Counted from the first letter of the stretch, positions 44,691 to 58,632 are shown. The stretch is 64,000 nt of DNA from Chenopodium formosanum (GCA_024500155.1 CM044875.1:16515203-16579202); one strand, 5' to 3'. Program-made: numbers and translations. The notes: generated by a model from the letters alone, not told the origin.

Positions 44691-44874
44691 GTTTTTTGAA
44701 TTTTCAATTTTCAATTAGTTCCTTTAGCAAGCTTTTCCACTCACGCGCGTCGCACTTCCAAAACAAAAACAAAAACAACAAAAGCAAAGCCATTCATTCC
44801 ATTCATTTCCTTCATTCTGTAATCCAAACTTTCGAATTTCCACATTTCCAATTCCAATTCATTCAGCGACGACA

Positions 44875-47234
44875 ATGGTACGCTCTTTTCTCTAATTTCT
44901 CCATTTTTTTTTAATTATATTTTTAAAAATTTTATGTGAATCTTAGGTTTTTGCCGTTTGCGATACTTCGATTTCAATTTTTTGTCGTAATTAGTTGTAA
45001 TTGCGCTACTATTATGCATTTCTGATCTTGCTATTTGAACAACTCTATCCGATCTATTTAATTCTGTAATTTCTGATTATTGATATTCAAATTGTGGGGT
45101 TTTGTGGATTTTCGTTTTTTTGGGTTATTTCGATGTAGGTTTTTTTTGGGTATTTGATTTTTTTTTTTGCGATCTCTACCAATATATCTTGTTTACTGTG
45201 TTGCAATTTGCTTGATCAAAGAAATCCATGTAAATTATGGAAGATAATCTTTACTCTTTAGTTTCAATTGATTGAATTTGGATTGTTTGGTATATTAAAA
45301 GACTATGGTATCATTCTGTAAGTCCAGCATTTCGAATTTTCGATTCGTTTGCTGTTAGAAGTCTTGGAACCCTCGGGTACAATCCGTTCTCCATTTTACG
45401 AGCGGGTGAAGGTTCGGATACTGACCAAAAACTTAATCTGCAAGTCATTTAGCATTTCATGAATCTTGTATAGGAAAGGTTGAAGAGGGTGGTAGGTCCT
45501 TTATTGCTATGACATTATAACATTTATAAGGCAATGCCACTACACGAGTTAATTTTGTGTTTATAACTGTATACAATCAGTGGGCTTATTGCTGTTCCAT
45601 GAATTGTTGTGGCTTGGACAGTGTAAAGAAGATGTTTTAGTTAAAAAAATGGAAGCTATGGTAATGTTAGTCTAGGAGTATATGTTGTCAAATGTCAAAT
45701 TGGAGGTGGAATTGCATCAAGGTTATGTGCATAGCAAGACCATCAAGGCTTTAACTCTTTAAGATACTCCGTAATTGGTTTATTATTCGGCTTGACTACG
45801 AGCTAGAATTGAATGTGGGGTTGTAAGATATCCTCATTAGATTTTATTTGCTGTTTCATGATTTTCTAGTTGTAATTATATCTTGTAAATATACAGTCTT
45901 GAGATTTTAGCTTTGCTAACAATAAATATTTTGTGTACGGCTTTCTTGTCTAGTTACGATTGGATCCCATTTACTTGTTTAATCTTGTCATTTCAGCTTA
46001 TGTTTAGCTTTTTAAATGATTTATTGGATATTTTGGTGGCAGGATGGACATGATTCAGATGAACCTAAGCAAAATACCACTGATATGGCTGCATTTGTAA
46101 GTTGTTTGATATTTGTCTGGATTACTTGGATGTTTAATCCTTAAAGCAAATTTCTCTTTATATTCTCTTTTCATGTGATTTCATTTTTTTTTACTCTTAT
46201 GTTTTTTCAAATGCCCTTAGATGTTTTTTTTTTACATCCCAATATTTCTGCAAAGAACTATTTATTTGTATATAACTTCATATCTAGGGCTTGCTGTAAT
46301 GTTATATTTCAAGGAAATTGCATCTTGATTAATCTCACAGTATTGAACTTGATTGATTACATTTTTCCTATTGTGAATGTAACCTTGTACCATACATGTT
46401 ACTAACTGTATATCTTTGTGCTCTCTGATAGTATTGCTCTGTAATACTTATGATTTATGTTTGTTTTTCAGGTGCAAAATCTTCTTCAGCAAATGGTAAT
46501 TGGTGCTTCATACCCCTTATAATGTATGCTAATGACGTTGTTGACATTAATTTTTCTTTTGCAGCAAACCAGATTTCAAGCTATGTCTGAGGGCATTGTG
46601 ACAAAAAATATCCTTTTTATTCATCTCTTAAGCATTACTGAGTATATAATAGCATTTGGTACATCTGTTGAAATTTAGGCTATATATAAAGAAATATTCC
46701 TTCATGGGCACATTTTCTCTTTTATTTGGGCATTGTCAGTTATAACCCAACTTTTCTTTTTTACTTGCATTATACTTTGTACAATTGATGAGGTAGTGTT
46801 GGGTGCATTTACTGAGACTTAGGCTGTGAAATGTTTTTATTTCCTTTCTCCGTGTGCTTTTGTTTTAGTTTGTCTAAATTTACTTGAACTTCACTTACCA
46901 ACTGAATGTTGTGCAAGACCATCATTGATTGTTTACCTTAGTTGCTAGTTTGTTTATCTGGCTATTGTTTTTGATCTTTTCACGAGGACAGAGTTTCAGA
47001 ACTTCCGTCTTTCTATGGCATGATTAAGATTACTGCACCATAAACTTCCAGACTGTTTTGTTCTTAACCACAATTGCACTAGATGAGATGGGTAATCGTA
47101 TCGATGAACTAGAGCAGAGCATTAAGGATCTGAAAGAAGAAATGGGACCAGAGGAGTCTCCCTCTCCAGTGCCAGCATCGAAATCTAAGCCTGATGATTC
47201 CAAGCCAGAGGATTCTTCTATTAACACCGAATGA
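44875..47234 (+). CDS. HSBP: Heat shock factor-binding protein (HSBP), five exons
   Basis: Exons 44875-44877 (ATG only), 46043-46096, 46472-46495, 46565-46607 and 47080-47234 join to a 92-residue protein: MDGHDSDEPKQN, then VQNLLQQMQTRFQAMSEGIV, IDEMGNRIDELEQSIKDLKE and an acidic Pro/Ser tail. Residues ~18-63 form the heptad coiled coil that defines HSBP1, with the conserved FVQNLLQQMQ and MGNRIDELE motifs. Family role: binds the trimerisation coiled coil of heat shock factors and dampens the heat response in cytoplasm and nucleus. Exon 1 codes only the initiator Met and intron 1 is 1.17 kb. Intron 4 is of the AT-AC class. The frame is intact throughout, so this is probably a functional gene. 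Confidence 0.93.
46608..47079 (+). other. U12-type AT-AC intron in HSBP
   Basis: The intron starts ATATCCTTTTT, the exact U12 5' splice-site consensus, and ends GCAC. A branch-site match TTCTTAAC (47061-47068; consensus TTCCTTAAC) lies about 12 nt before the AC. Splicing here gives AAA-ATA-GAT (K-I-D), restoring the conserved TKIDEMGNRI. No GT-AG alternative keeps that sequence. Confidence 0.9.
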
Positions 47235-47928
47235 AGTCCATCAAGGATTCAAGGTGCCTACTTTCCATTGGTTGTTTTTGGGATCTCACTATGTTCTGAT
47301 ATTAACATTCTCAAGAAATTTGTTCTTGAATCAATGCTATGAAGTTTGAACCATATGTGTCACTGGAGAATTGGAGATTTACTGTGTGTAGCTTAGTTGC
47401 CTATTTAGCAGTTACCAATATTCTTGACTTGATGTGTGAAGAGTTGATAGTTAATGATCTATTGTATTGTAAGGGAGTTAGCAGCCCTTGATATCTATCC
47501 TTGATATATGAAGTAAATGTCTCGGCTACTAGCACCATCTTGTGCTTTCATCGTCTGCTATTCCTCAGTTTTGGCTGTTACGGAGTACCTGTCAACCATA
47601 TGTGATGCTCATGAGTCTAATTCGATTGCTGCTGTCTGCAAGGCTGCAAACATATTGAAATTGGTATAAAAGCTTTGCAAGTCACAAAGTCAGTAGGAGA
47701 ATAAATCATGGACTTAGATTTGCTTTTCTTTTCAGGAATTCGACTATGACTTAAGATATCAGTCAGACAGTCAGTGTGGTAGTACCACTGTTGATTAAAA
47801 AAAAAAAATTACGAGTTGACTCTTTCATCTATACTTACTATGAAGTATAAGCTTAAGTTACGTGATAATAAATATTAGTGAATATAAACTTACAATAATT
47901 TATAAAAAAAATATACGGAGTATATATA
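47235..47928. other. HSBP 3' UTR and following intergenic DNA
   Basis: No gene seen. The first ~500 bp has the composition of 3' UTR and perhaps a spliced UTR. Confidence 0.4.
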
Positions 47929-48019
47929 CTACCTCTGATTTTTTTTAGTTGTAATTTTGAAATATTTTATCTCTCTCAAATAATACCCTAAAGTTGTATC
48001 TAAAAAAAATCGGAGTTAG
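47929..48019. mobile_element. Very short Stowaway-type MITE (91 bp)
   Basis: Ends CTACCTCTGATTTTTTTTAG and CTAAAAAAAATCGGAGTTAG flanked by TA at 47927-47928 and 48020-48021. Confidence 0.7.
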
Positions 48020-49503
48020 TATATTTTTTTCTTGTGAATACACATTTGAGAATGCTTGGGCAAGGAACTACTTTGTAGTACATAATTAATGAAGTAAAAA
48101 ATGACTTTTCTCACGGGTAATTATTAAAGATAAGGATAGTATAATAATAGAAATATAAGCATCTTTGAGAATTTTTCGGAAGTTAAATTTTTTTTGCAAT
48201 ACCTCAGGTTAATGCTTAGGAAATTGTACATGTACATTATGGCTACAGATGAACCGAGCTGTATATGTATAAGCTTGCTCGAGCTGAGTTGGATGAAAAA
48301 TATTGGCATTTTAGCTTGATCGAGCTCAAGCTCAAATGAGCTCTTAATTTTTCTTGTTCGAGCTTGTTTCACTTGGTAAAATATTTGCATGGTCTCGGTT
48401 TGATCTTTGCTTGCTTGTAATTTTAGCTCCAGTTCAAGCTTCAGTTTAGCATACTTTGGTAAAATGCTTTTAAAATTATATATGGAGTAATCTATTAATT
48501 CTAATTAATCCTTTGAAAACATGCTGAAATAATAAATTCATAATAATTAAGATGGAGTGCATTATCTTCAATAATCAACATGCAAAGCAACAAAAAGTTG
48601 TGAAGAAATGGAGAACGTTTGTTCGCTTAAATACCATCCTAGTAGTAATCATAAAATTCATAAATGGCCTTAGCAAGTTTTAATTGACTATTGCACGTAA
48701 TTCTTTTTATTTTAAGGAAAAATTAAGTTTCTATATAATTCCATCAAAATGTACAAGAGTTTTTTTGAGTTATAAACGAGTGATAAAAAAGATATTACCA
48801 AGTGATGTTTTTGAATGCTAACAAGTCGCACTCGACATTGTCCAAGTAAAGTAAAGTAAATGGTTTGTATAATTGCTTAATGAACGAGTTTTGACCAAGA
48901 TTAATCGAGCTTACTCACAAGCTGTTCACAAACACATTGGCTCATTTGCATCCCAAATGTCAAAGGACTTTTGTAACCACTCTTCCATGAATCCAAATTC
49001 TACTTTTTTTTTTCCCGCAATCTCTCCATATTTTTTTTTTGCTTTAATGTAGTGAGTTGATAAAAAGGTTACTAAAACATTTAAACGATGAACTGTGTAG
49101 ATTATCCATGCTATAAAATGTACATTCATGGTTGTTTGGTTAGCTAATCAATGTAGAAAAAGATAAAGAGTACTCTGTATTTGTAAACTTCAAATCGAAC
49201 ATCAAAAGATTTTTTAACCTTTTCTTTTTTGCATTGGGTTTAACACTACCAAACAATTTGAAAAAGAATTGTACCATAAATTGTGACAAAATACATATAA
49301 GGTTGTATAGTTTGTTGCAACAAAAGAAAAGACATACCCTTTGTCACACAATTAATTAGACATTTAATCAAAAAAATACATTATGTTGCAACAAATAGAC
49401 ACACTTTCTTAATAATTTGCGTTATTAATACAAACAATAAATCCATCATATAAGATGGACTGCCAAAGAATTTACGAAGTTGCAAAAACAATGAGAGAAA
49501 TGA
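48020..49503. other. Intergenic DNA with GAGCTCGAGCT-type words
   Basis: No gene. Words such as CTCGAGCTGAG, GATCGAGCTCAAGCTC and TGAGCTC cluster at 48250-48440, with weaker ones near 48905. Similar words occur at 20176-20220. They probably mark a decayed MITE. Confidence 0.4.
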
Positions 49504-49800
49504 CTAAGAACGTTGGCACCTAGTAATTTCTTGGCAATTACGTTCATAAGGATTAGCAGTTTCAGTTTCATTATTAAAAAGGCAATTGTAGTAACTCACG
49601 CCTTCCTTGGAGCAGGGAACACGATTTTTGTCCAGGACTAAGTAGGATATGAAGGTTATTTCGTCATCCAGTAATGAACGTCGGCTGACCTCTGAACTCA
49701 TCGCGTACTCGTTGCTGTCTTCGAATGAACTCGATACTGTAAGGAGAAGAGAGAAAACCAGGAGAAGGGCAAGAGAAGAGGTTGCTGTTTTTGTGCCCAT
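49504..49800 (-). CDS. RALF-like secreted signalling peptide precursor
   Basis: A 98-residue intronless precursor. Residues 1-25 are a signal peptide (LALLLVFSLLLTVSSS). RRSL at 40-43 is the subtilase (S1P-type) cleavage site that releases mature RALF. The mature part has FISY (50-53, the YISY motif needed for activity, with Phe for the first Tyr) and VPCSKEGVSYYNC, then ANPYERNC and ITRC. The four cysteines at 63, 73, 89 and 95 form the two RALF disulphides. By family it acts in the apoplast as a ligand of CrRLK1L receptor kinases (FERONIA group) with LRE/LLG co-receptors, causing alkalinisation and growth arrest. The insertion LFNNETET between Cys 2 and ANPY is unusual. Neighbours are unrelated. 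Confidence 0.92.
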   Translation of the reverse strand: MGTKTATSSLALLLVFSLLLTVSSSFEDSNEYAMSSEVSRRSLLDDEITFISYLVLDKNRVPCSKEGVSYYNCLFNNETETANPYERNCQEITRCQRS

Positions 49801-49995
49801 GTTTTTCTTTTTTTGTGATCTTTCTTCTGTGTTTTTGGTTATGCTGTTTTATTTGGGTTTGTATTCTGTTTTATGTTGTGTCTTTTTAACTTGTAGAATT
49901 GGTGGTGACAGCTGACTTGGGATGTTCTTTGACTTGATAAACTAACATAGTAGGTGCCACGAAGGTTGTAACTAATATGATGTTCATTGTATACA

Positions 49996-50226
49996 CTCTT
50001 CATTCCAAATTTAAGTCTCATTCACCACTAAAACGCGTTTTTAGGAAGGTGAAATACGATCAAGGTTTTGGTTTATCAACAGTGAATATAACAAAACAAG
50101 CTATATAATTTGGTTAGATTAAAGTGAATAAATAAAAGACGGTGAGATTTGTTGAAAGGTGAAATGAAATTTTTATCTAGAGATCAGAGTTTTTGATAAA
50201 ATGAGACTCTTATTTGTGGACGGGAG
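49996..50226. mobile_element. Degenerate Stowaway-like MITE upstream of the RALF gene
   Basis: Left CTCTTCATTCC with inner AAGTCTCATT; right AATGAGACTC and GTGGACGGGAG. It resembles the small element at 8773-8854 and lies about 200 bp 5' of the RALF gene. Confidence 0.5.
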
Positions 50227-52087
50227 AATACTTTAATTTTGGTTGGTTTGGAGATGTCAAAAAATAAAATTAAATTTTAGGTTGGTTTGGATTCTTCAAT
50301 TAACATAGTTGAGGGCACGAAGCTGGGCGGTATTAGCATAAATAATTGTTAATTAAGTACTTACGACTTTGAAATTTGTAGACAACAACCTTTGTTTTGA
50401 GCGTTGCAGACAACAACTTGAATTTTAACTTAAACTAACATTGTTGAGGGCACGTAAGTTGTGGAATGTCTCATTGATCAGATTTTGCTTACTTTATGGC
50501 CAAAATTTGTACAGCTTATGAATAGTCATTAATTCTTATATACTAAGCTAATAAATTTCCTAACTCAAATGGTTTTGACTTAATTTTTTCGTTTGTTAAA
50601 AAAATCTGATATGTTACTGGCAAAAGATTCATAATTAAAGCCCCTTTGAATCGATAACCATTATGTAAGGCCTAGATTGATAACACAAAAACTTAGTTTC
50701 ACTAGGTGTGTAAATAACTTTTCAATAAATTATCATGTCAAAATTCGATGTAATGTACAATTAAAATTATTTTTTGGCTTATACACTCACGTACATGATA
50801 TAATCGATTTTACAGTAAAAAAATTAAACATAGAAAAAGCGTATGATATTTTAAATGGATATTGTTTTATGTAACGTTTTGTCAAATTTTGTGTTCATCC
50901 AACTTGGGTTGACCGAATGTTCCATATATTATTACTCTCCACTCTCCTTGTAGAAGTTGGTAGCCTATCTCCTCTTTTGCATAATAAAAGAGACAATTTT
51001 ATCCACCTTTTCCAATTAGACGAATAATGGACAATGATAATTGTTGTTGTTGCCTTAAGTTAATATGTCATACTCTAATATTAGCCATATTACAATTATG
51101 ACATGACGCCTGAAGATTTTCTAGGTTGATACCTTGATTGTTTTCTGTTTTATATAATCTTTCCAATAATGATTTTAATATCCTTTTTCTTTAAAAAAAA
51201 AAAAAAAATTTAGTATTGTCATTAAAAAAGTGTTAAGAGAAAATAATACAAACAAAATTCAATCCCATATCTTTGATTGTACCCTCAAGATTTAAACCAA
51301 ACAAGCTTGTTAGACACCTACATCATCAAAGATCAATTTCGAAACATAATGATACAGAGTAAACATGAGTTATGTCATGGCTTCCATGTAAGGGCATTTG
51401 GTTGATAAACACTAATATTTCCATTTACTGCGATGCAGCTGGTGTAGTGCTTCGCAATGAATTGAGGCTAAGTTTTAGCCTCACACGAGCCTTTTGCTGG
51501 ATCCTTCCTCTCCCTTGGCTGCAAGAGTAGCCTGTATGGCCTTAGCACATAGAATTTCAGCATTTTAAAGCTTGCTATCGAATGAGATAATCTGAGTGTT
51601 ATAAACATTATACAACTCTATTTCTGATGTCCCATGGTGGATTGAACTTATTTCTTACACACTTCAGTGGAATAAACACTGTATTTGTATAAGCTCAAAC
51701 TCAATTTTCGTTCTGAATTTATAATCAAAACGATATCCATAGCATCCGGTAGTCTATGGGAATGGCTTTCTAGCTATACAACAGAAAACTAAAACTGCAC
51801 ATCATGACATCAAAATGCCAAAACAAGTACACAACAGAAAAACAAGCGAAATTTATATTAGGTCTCTTCTCCTACACTGTAATGCAAGATGATGAGTAGC
51901 AAAGACTTGAGATCTCAAAATCTTCTGGACTGCACACACCTCTAATTTGTTAACCATGGCTTACACCAGCAATCTCATCCAAGGAACACACCAAAAATCA
52001 AAAAATGAGATGCCATTGAACAGAAATAAATTTAGAAACAGTATTTCTCAAAGCAAAGTTACCCAGCAGAAAATGCAGCCAAGTACC
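50227..52087. other. Intergenic DNA; right part is the LPA1 3' UTR
   Basis: No gene is recognised in 50227-51800. GAGGGCACG with AACATTGTTG words is repeated at about 50305 and 50440. The stretch from about 51850 to 52087 directly follows the LPA1 stop codon on the minus strand and is probably its 3' UTR. Confidence 0.45.
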
Positions 52088-55000
52088 TCATTTTTCAAGT
52101 TTGCTAAACAAATTATCCATTGCAGGAAGCTCTTGTATTATTTGCTGCCAGTCAGGCATTCCCTGAAATCATTAAGTTTGAAAATAATCAACTACATAGC
52201 ATGCAAAGCAAAGATATCACCTGTTTTAATTGTGTATGCTACAATCCTGAAGGCAGGCTAATGCAGAGATGCTGCTTGTGAAAAAAACTAGGTTTAAATG
52301 GTAACAACATCACAGAAATTCATAAATTCTTGATCATCTCTAATGTCATATTGAAATGCACATATATTGGTTTTAGAAATTTGTCCAACTCTTGATGAAA
52401 ATTAGATTGATAAATTAACAATCCTTTGTTTCCAATTTAGTAATTAGTTTCAGATCAACCAACATTAACTAAAAATATTAGTGGTTAAAAAAATTACTTC
52501 CTCGGTTTCTAAAACAGAAATTTCATATTAGTTGCATCACTTTCTTTTTAAATTAACTAGAATGTACTCGTGCGAATGCACGGGATATGTGTATATTTAG
52601 GGAAAAAAAAAATAAGTGAAAGTTATTTTTTTTTTTTTAAAAAAAAGGAAGTTATGGATTTGTTAATTTGGAGTGTGGTAGTTATTTGGAAGAAAGAAAA
52701 TTTAAAATATGGAAGTTGATAAGATTTAAGGATTAAGAGTTTGGAGGCTTGTCATTAAAAGTTGTAAAAACAACTATTAAATTATATAAAAGATAAACAC
52801 TCTCTATCTCCATCCTATCACATGGGTCAAATTTTTTTTTTTTTATTCTCTCTATCTCTCTCATCTCCGAAATTTCCTAGAAGTCCGCAATTTACAAACT
52901 GATGCAACAAAAAAAATTGGAGGAAGTAACTCTCCATATGCACCCTAAAGTTCCACCATGACCATCCTCATACAACCATCTTCTCTTGCACTTTTATCAA
53001 AAATAGATCAAGTCACCAAGCTTAAGCCTTTCCCCCTCCCCCCTTTTCGTGTTTTCCAATGCTCAAGGGTATTGTTGGCCTCACCAACCCGCCATAGCCA
53101 AACTCGGCCTTGGATAAGGCTATGAGGTTTTAGGAGAGGCACAAAGATATTAGTGGTGTCAGTGTTATTGGATTGGTTTTGGTTAGGCAGGTGCAATTTT
53201 TGAGAAGTAATAAGTACATCAACAGTAGAATTACTCGGTCCCTAAGGGGGCTTCCAACCAACAGAAAGGGGTTGAATTTACTAAGTCCCTAGTCTTAACT
53301 CTTAACTCGTAACTATACAATGAAAGAGGGATTAACATAATTTTGGCTGTTTGACAAATATAAATGTAAGCAAAAACCAATCACAAAACAAGATCTCTAT
53401 GACTCTATCCCCTCCCTGGCTCCCTCTCTCCCTTCCTCAACAACCGGAAAAAAAAAATAATAAAAAAAAAAAAATAAATAAAATAAAAAAAAAAAAAAAA
53501 AATTCCAATTATACTTTGTTTCTTTTGTTGGTATCAACCCCATAATTTGCTCTACAAACTATTCAAATCCCTCTGTCCTTTCCTAGCCAATCTTTGAAAA
53601 AAGCCAATTACACTCTGTTTCTTTTTGTTGCACTCTCATAATTAACCCTACAAACTATTCAGCCCAAAGCAGATTTCCAAGGTGTTCCGTAAGCTACAGA
53701 TTTAAACAATTCACCAAGGCCATATACACCCACCCCACTTCATGTTTGCAAGATGGAGGTTCGACAACTGTTTATGCAGGGAGGGGTCCCCTTAAGAATG
53801 ATTTCAAATATCCAAACACCATCCAGGAAAGCTTAATTAATTAGCTAGTATAAAAACATTGCAATGTTAGTTATCTAGTACATGCACAAGCAGAGTTGAT
53901 TGATAGTCTATCAAGAAAACTAACCTTGCCTGACCTGCGAACCCGACCATCTAGGCGTAGTATTATGTACACATCCTCACCAGGAGTGACTCCTTCTGAT
54001 TTTTGCTGGTCCTTTATCCACCTGAAATTAGAATAACATAAGCAGACCCTAAAGATTGATATATGTTCCAGATAGTTCTCTTTCTAACTTCAAAATATTG
54101 TTTGACATTCCAGGAATTGGTGAGGGGAGGGAAGAAGGAAAGACAAGGAAACAAAGTACACATAGGATGACATTGCATCTTGTGGGATAGTGACAGCTGA
54201 CAAGAGAGACCAAACACAGATTTATTCTTTAAAAAGGGATTTAGTATAAATCACCTCCATAGAATAATAATAAAGAAGAAAAGGCATAAATCTACAGACT
54301 ACAATCTTCACTATGTTTAAAAAATATATACAAAAAACCCATTGAGCATAGCTTCAAATACCTGCATTTTAGAGTCAATGTTTTCATGATCCATGATTTC
54401 GTTTTTCCAAAATAAAGTCTATTACAGGAAATTGCTATTATAAGGAAAATTGATAAAAAGGTCCCAACTATGGCCAATCGTCTTTTAAAGGTCTCAGCTT
54501 TCGTTTAACTAGGGATAAAAGGATATTCCCAACTATGAGAATTTCTTCTCAAATAGTCCCATATGACTAATGACTTGCTGAAAGTAAATGCATTATTTTT
54601 CTTTTACGGGAGAAAAAACACACAAAAAATAATTCCTCTCCTTTCTTTTTTCTTTAAAGACCAACTCCATGATTTAAACACCAGCCACCATCCCCCTCCT
54701 ACGCAATAACCACCACCAACCAGAATGCTGGAAATAAATTAAATTTCTCCCTCACAAACCACTACATCAATGGCCATAGTGGTTCTTAATTCTTCTATCT
54801 CCCTTCCCTGTACCTAGAGCAACTACCATATATATCCACTCTCTATCTTTCCTATTCCCCAATTATCCAGCTCACGCCTGATTTCTTTCTTCTCTTCAAA
54901 GGCTCCTTCATTTTGGCTTCATCTACTTTCTTTTCATCCTTTTACTTCCATAATAGAATAATATCATATTTGGGACTGTTTTTTGATGAAAAGTTGGGAC

Positions 55001-58000
55001 CTTTTAAAGTGGACAAGTCATAATTGAGACCTCTATTGTTAAATTTCCCTATACCAGAGTGGCTAACGCGCGCGCCACAACTATTCATGTTTAGAGAGCC
55101 CTTTCAGTTGTTGACAACATTAATGAGGGAAAATACATTAAAAATAAATAAATAAATAAATGGGTAAAAACGTCTACTCACTATTTTTAAGAGTTCTAAA
55201 AAAAAAAAGACAATAAACATTAATAAGGGCAAATAAGTAAACAAATTTTTTAGATGATATAATTGTCCAAACACTAATTATTAGATTTAAATCATTAAAT
55301 CACACCAGAAAAAGCTTAGATGCAATTAACATCATATCAATAGCGACATATAGATTAAATAACATTTTAAGGAAACAATTGTCCTCACATTATTCATAAG
55401 TGTTTTCTCATACTTTTTAAAAGGTAGGGATAATATTATTACTCCTATCCTTGATTTCTTCATATGTGAGATTGGCACACAGATTAAGCTAGTAATAAAA
55501 CGTAGAGTTAAAAAGTTGGATCTTTTAAAAGAATTTTAATGTTTCTTGATCAGTCTCACTGCAATGAGAAAATGTTGAAAAAAGACAGTTACTTTAATTG
55601 CAAGCCTAGAAATAGTACTTTAGACTCCCATATTCAATTGTATCCTACTGTGAATGATCAAAATGTTATAAATCAAACTGAATATGCTAAAATCATTAGT
55701 AGCTTAAGGTATGCTGCAGATACATGGATAAACCTGTACAGGGACTTCATGCAGATACTAGAAGTGAACATTCACAAAACTTCATTAAGCAACCTTGAAT
55801 TGAACTAGTAAATTTCAATTAACTTCAAATCTCATTGAATAATTAACCTACTGCATAAACTGCATTTATTATGAACTTCAACAGAATGAGCATGGGAAAT
55901 TGGGAGCAATGAAGATCCAACTAATTAGGAGAGAGGTAGACAGGTAGTCTTATATAATTTCGTTTTTTAAGAAAACACGTAACAGATTATGTTTGGCTAA
56001 ATTCACAAAGTGGCATATCCTTCTAGGGTTATAGTTCTATGTTTGTAATTAATAACAAGTAGGCAAAATAGAAAGCAGGTAACCTTTCCCATTCTGCAGG
56101 GGACACGGCCTCAGCCTTGAATCGTATCTCAGCTTGCAACTTGGATTTTGTAGTTATAGACTGAGCTCGTTTCTCAAAGTCATCCTAAAATGTTAGAACA
56201 CAAAAAATGAAATTGCTCTTAAGATTTAGCAGGTTTGTAAAATTATGCTTAATGTTGATGAAAAATGCACAATTATTTCCAAATCAAGTAATTATTAGAA
56301 ACAGCCATAACATGCACAACATGATTGCAAACATTAAATCCTGGCTTATGCAGCAGCAAAATTATTCTTCAATTGCAAATTATTTAGAAGCAAAAATATA
56401 GAATAAACATACCCCAATAGAGGGAAGAGCAGCATTAGCCTTCGCAGAACCCCCAAAGCCCTTCTTTTCCACTGGAGCTGCCTCAACCACATCCCAAATG
56501 ACAGGAATTAGAAGAACACCTCTTCTAAGAAGCTCAGTCCTAAACCTTTCAGCTTTTTGCATTGCCATTAAAACATTCTCCCTCTTGCCAGCCAGAATAA
56601 CCTAGAATCAAAAATAGTCTCAGCAAATGAGGGTACTAATTGAGATAAACTTCAATATCATACACCTATCTACAAATATAAATCGTTAACTATATGATGC
56701 AGGAAGGGGAAAAAACACATGCCATCTATTGTAAACTGGAGTCAAAGCCTAAGCTATTGTTATCATACTTTCCTTATCCAGAAAAGAGCCAAGACAATTT
56801 TGCTTATCATATTAAGTACACTTAGAGAAAAAGGCCAGGAATACATTGCAACTTACTCAACTGGACAGCTATTTAGTATTTATCTTAGGGTTAAGACTTA
56901 AGACTGGGAGATCTACTTAAGTCCATAATCATCACAAGTATAACCGATGGTTAATTAAAGTATAAGGTCAGTTGAGTTAATAGGGAAAAGAATAAATGAG
57001 GTACAATTGACAGAACATAATTTATTATTGTGAAAATATTTTTGCACGGCTTACAACAATATAAAATCACATAATTCTTCCTAGAGTAAAGTGCGTATTA
57101 TTTGTAAATAAAATGGATACCTACCGGTCTAGCAGTGTCCCGTAGCTGCACCAACTCAACAACCCGATTAGTAGAAAGACGTAAAGGTAACCGTGATAGA
57201 GTTTCATCTCGAGATATTTGTGCTAGCTGCTCCTCCTCTTTCTTATTATCCCAGAGAAACAGTGCCACCAGAATTACAATGCCTGCATATTGCTGATTTT
57301 ATAACTTAATTACTTTCAAGAAATGTTTTAGTGATACATTATGAAACACTCAAGCAATTTCATTTCCATAAAGAGCGAAGATGACTCAAACCTTGTGCTT
57401 GATATTAACAAGTGCAAAATAAAGTATATCAGAAATACATATAATATGTCATGTCTACCTCCTATATTTACAGCACCATTTCCAGCAGTCTCTAATAGAT
57501 CAGGAGCACCTTCACCTCCTTGAATTGCTCGGAGCAACCTAGGTAATGTGAAAAAAGTGGAAATTCCTGCAGCTGCTGCAAAAGCTACATAAAAAAATCT
57601 CCGGATTCCACGAAATGGAGCTTGTACTTCACTAATGAGCTTGAGGTCTCTCCTGAAACTATCGCCTATATCCTCACCACCAACTCTAGCCTGCATTTTA
57701 GATTGGAAAACAATGATTTTTATTTAAAAGCAAAGAGAAAAAGAAATTGGATGTAATATACTTGAAGCTCATACAAGCAGTATCTAATAAAAAGTCAGTC
57801 ACAAAAATTGATAACTAAAACCTCTTCTTGTAATTCCTTGAATTCTGGTAAAGCTCTGAAAGAGGCTAAGTCTGGGTCATTGAGGATGGTCCCAAATTTA
57901 AGGTTATAATCTTTAAGAGCAGTGCGCAAACACTCAGCAGCTAGCTTACCCTCCCCCCTGCCTCAAAAGAAAGGAAACCAAAAAACCAGTATAACAGATC

Positions 58001-58632
58001 TGTCAGAATAAATCTTGGAGATTTCAAAACACTAAATTATTCATAGATAAGATCAGCAAGAAGAAGAGCATCATGCACAAAGATAAAAAGGAAATTGTAC
58101 TGTCAATGTCCACTAACATTTCGATCTTTTAGTATAAAATAGTTCCTTCACAAGAACATCTTCGAAAAGCTATTGAACTTCCAGGATAAATCTAGAAACT
58201 AAAATAAAAGGAAATGCCTAATTTATAAGAAGAAAACAACATGTGTTTCTTTCGAAGGAGACCAATTAGCAAGTTTAATAGCAAGTCTTGTTTTGTGGTA
58301 TTAAGATTTTTGAGATGGAGAGACTAATAAATATGCAATGCTGATATCTGAAACATGACGGACAACAGATTCCAAAGCACACTTAACAAAGTCTGGATCA
58401 CAAGGAAAAGACATAAATTACCTGTAGGCATGACAGCATGCTTTATTGTAAAGTGCTGCTTGAGCTTCCATAGTATTAGGATTCAAGCTAAGTGCTGTAT
58501 CAAATTGTATCAGAGCTTCTCTAACCTGCAAAATACAAGTGGACACTCTTTCAAGTCATTTAAATAGGAGAATATAACAGGTGCAGCAAGAAACGGTCCT
58601 AATTAAGACTGCAAAAGAGAAAAAGGTCAAAA

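Noticed and set aside
46175..46405. 76-residue frame in HSBP intron 2
   Set aside because: It is AT-rich intronic sequence between well-placed HSBP exons, with no domain.
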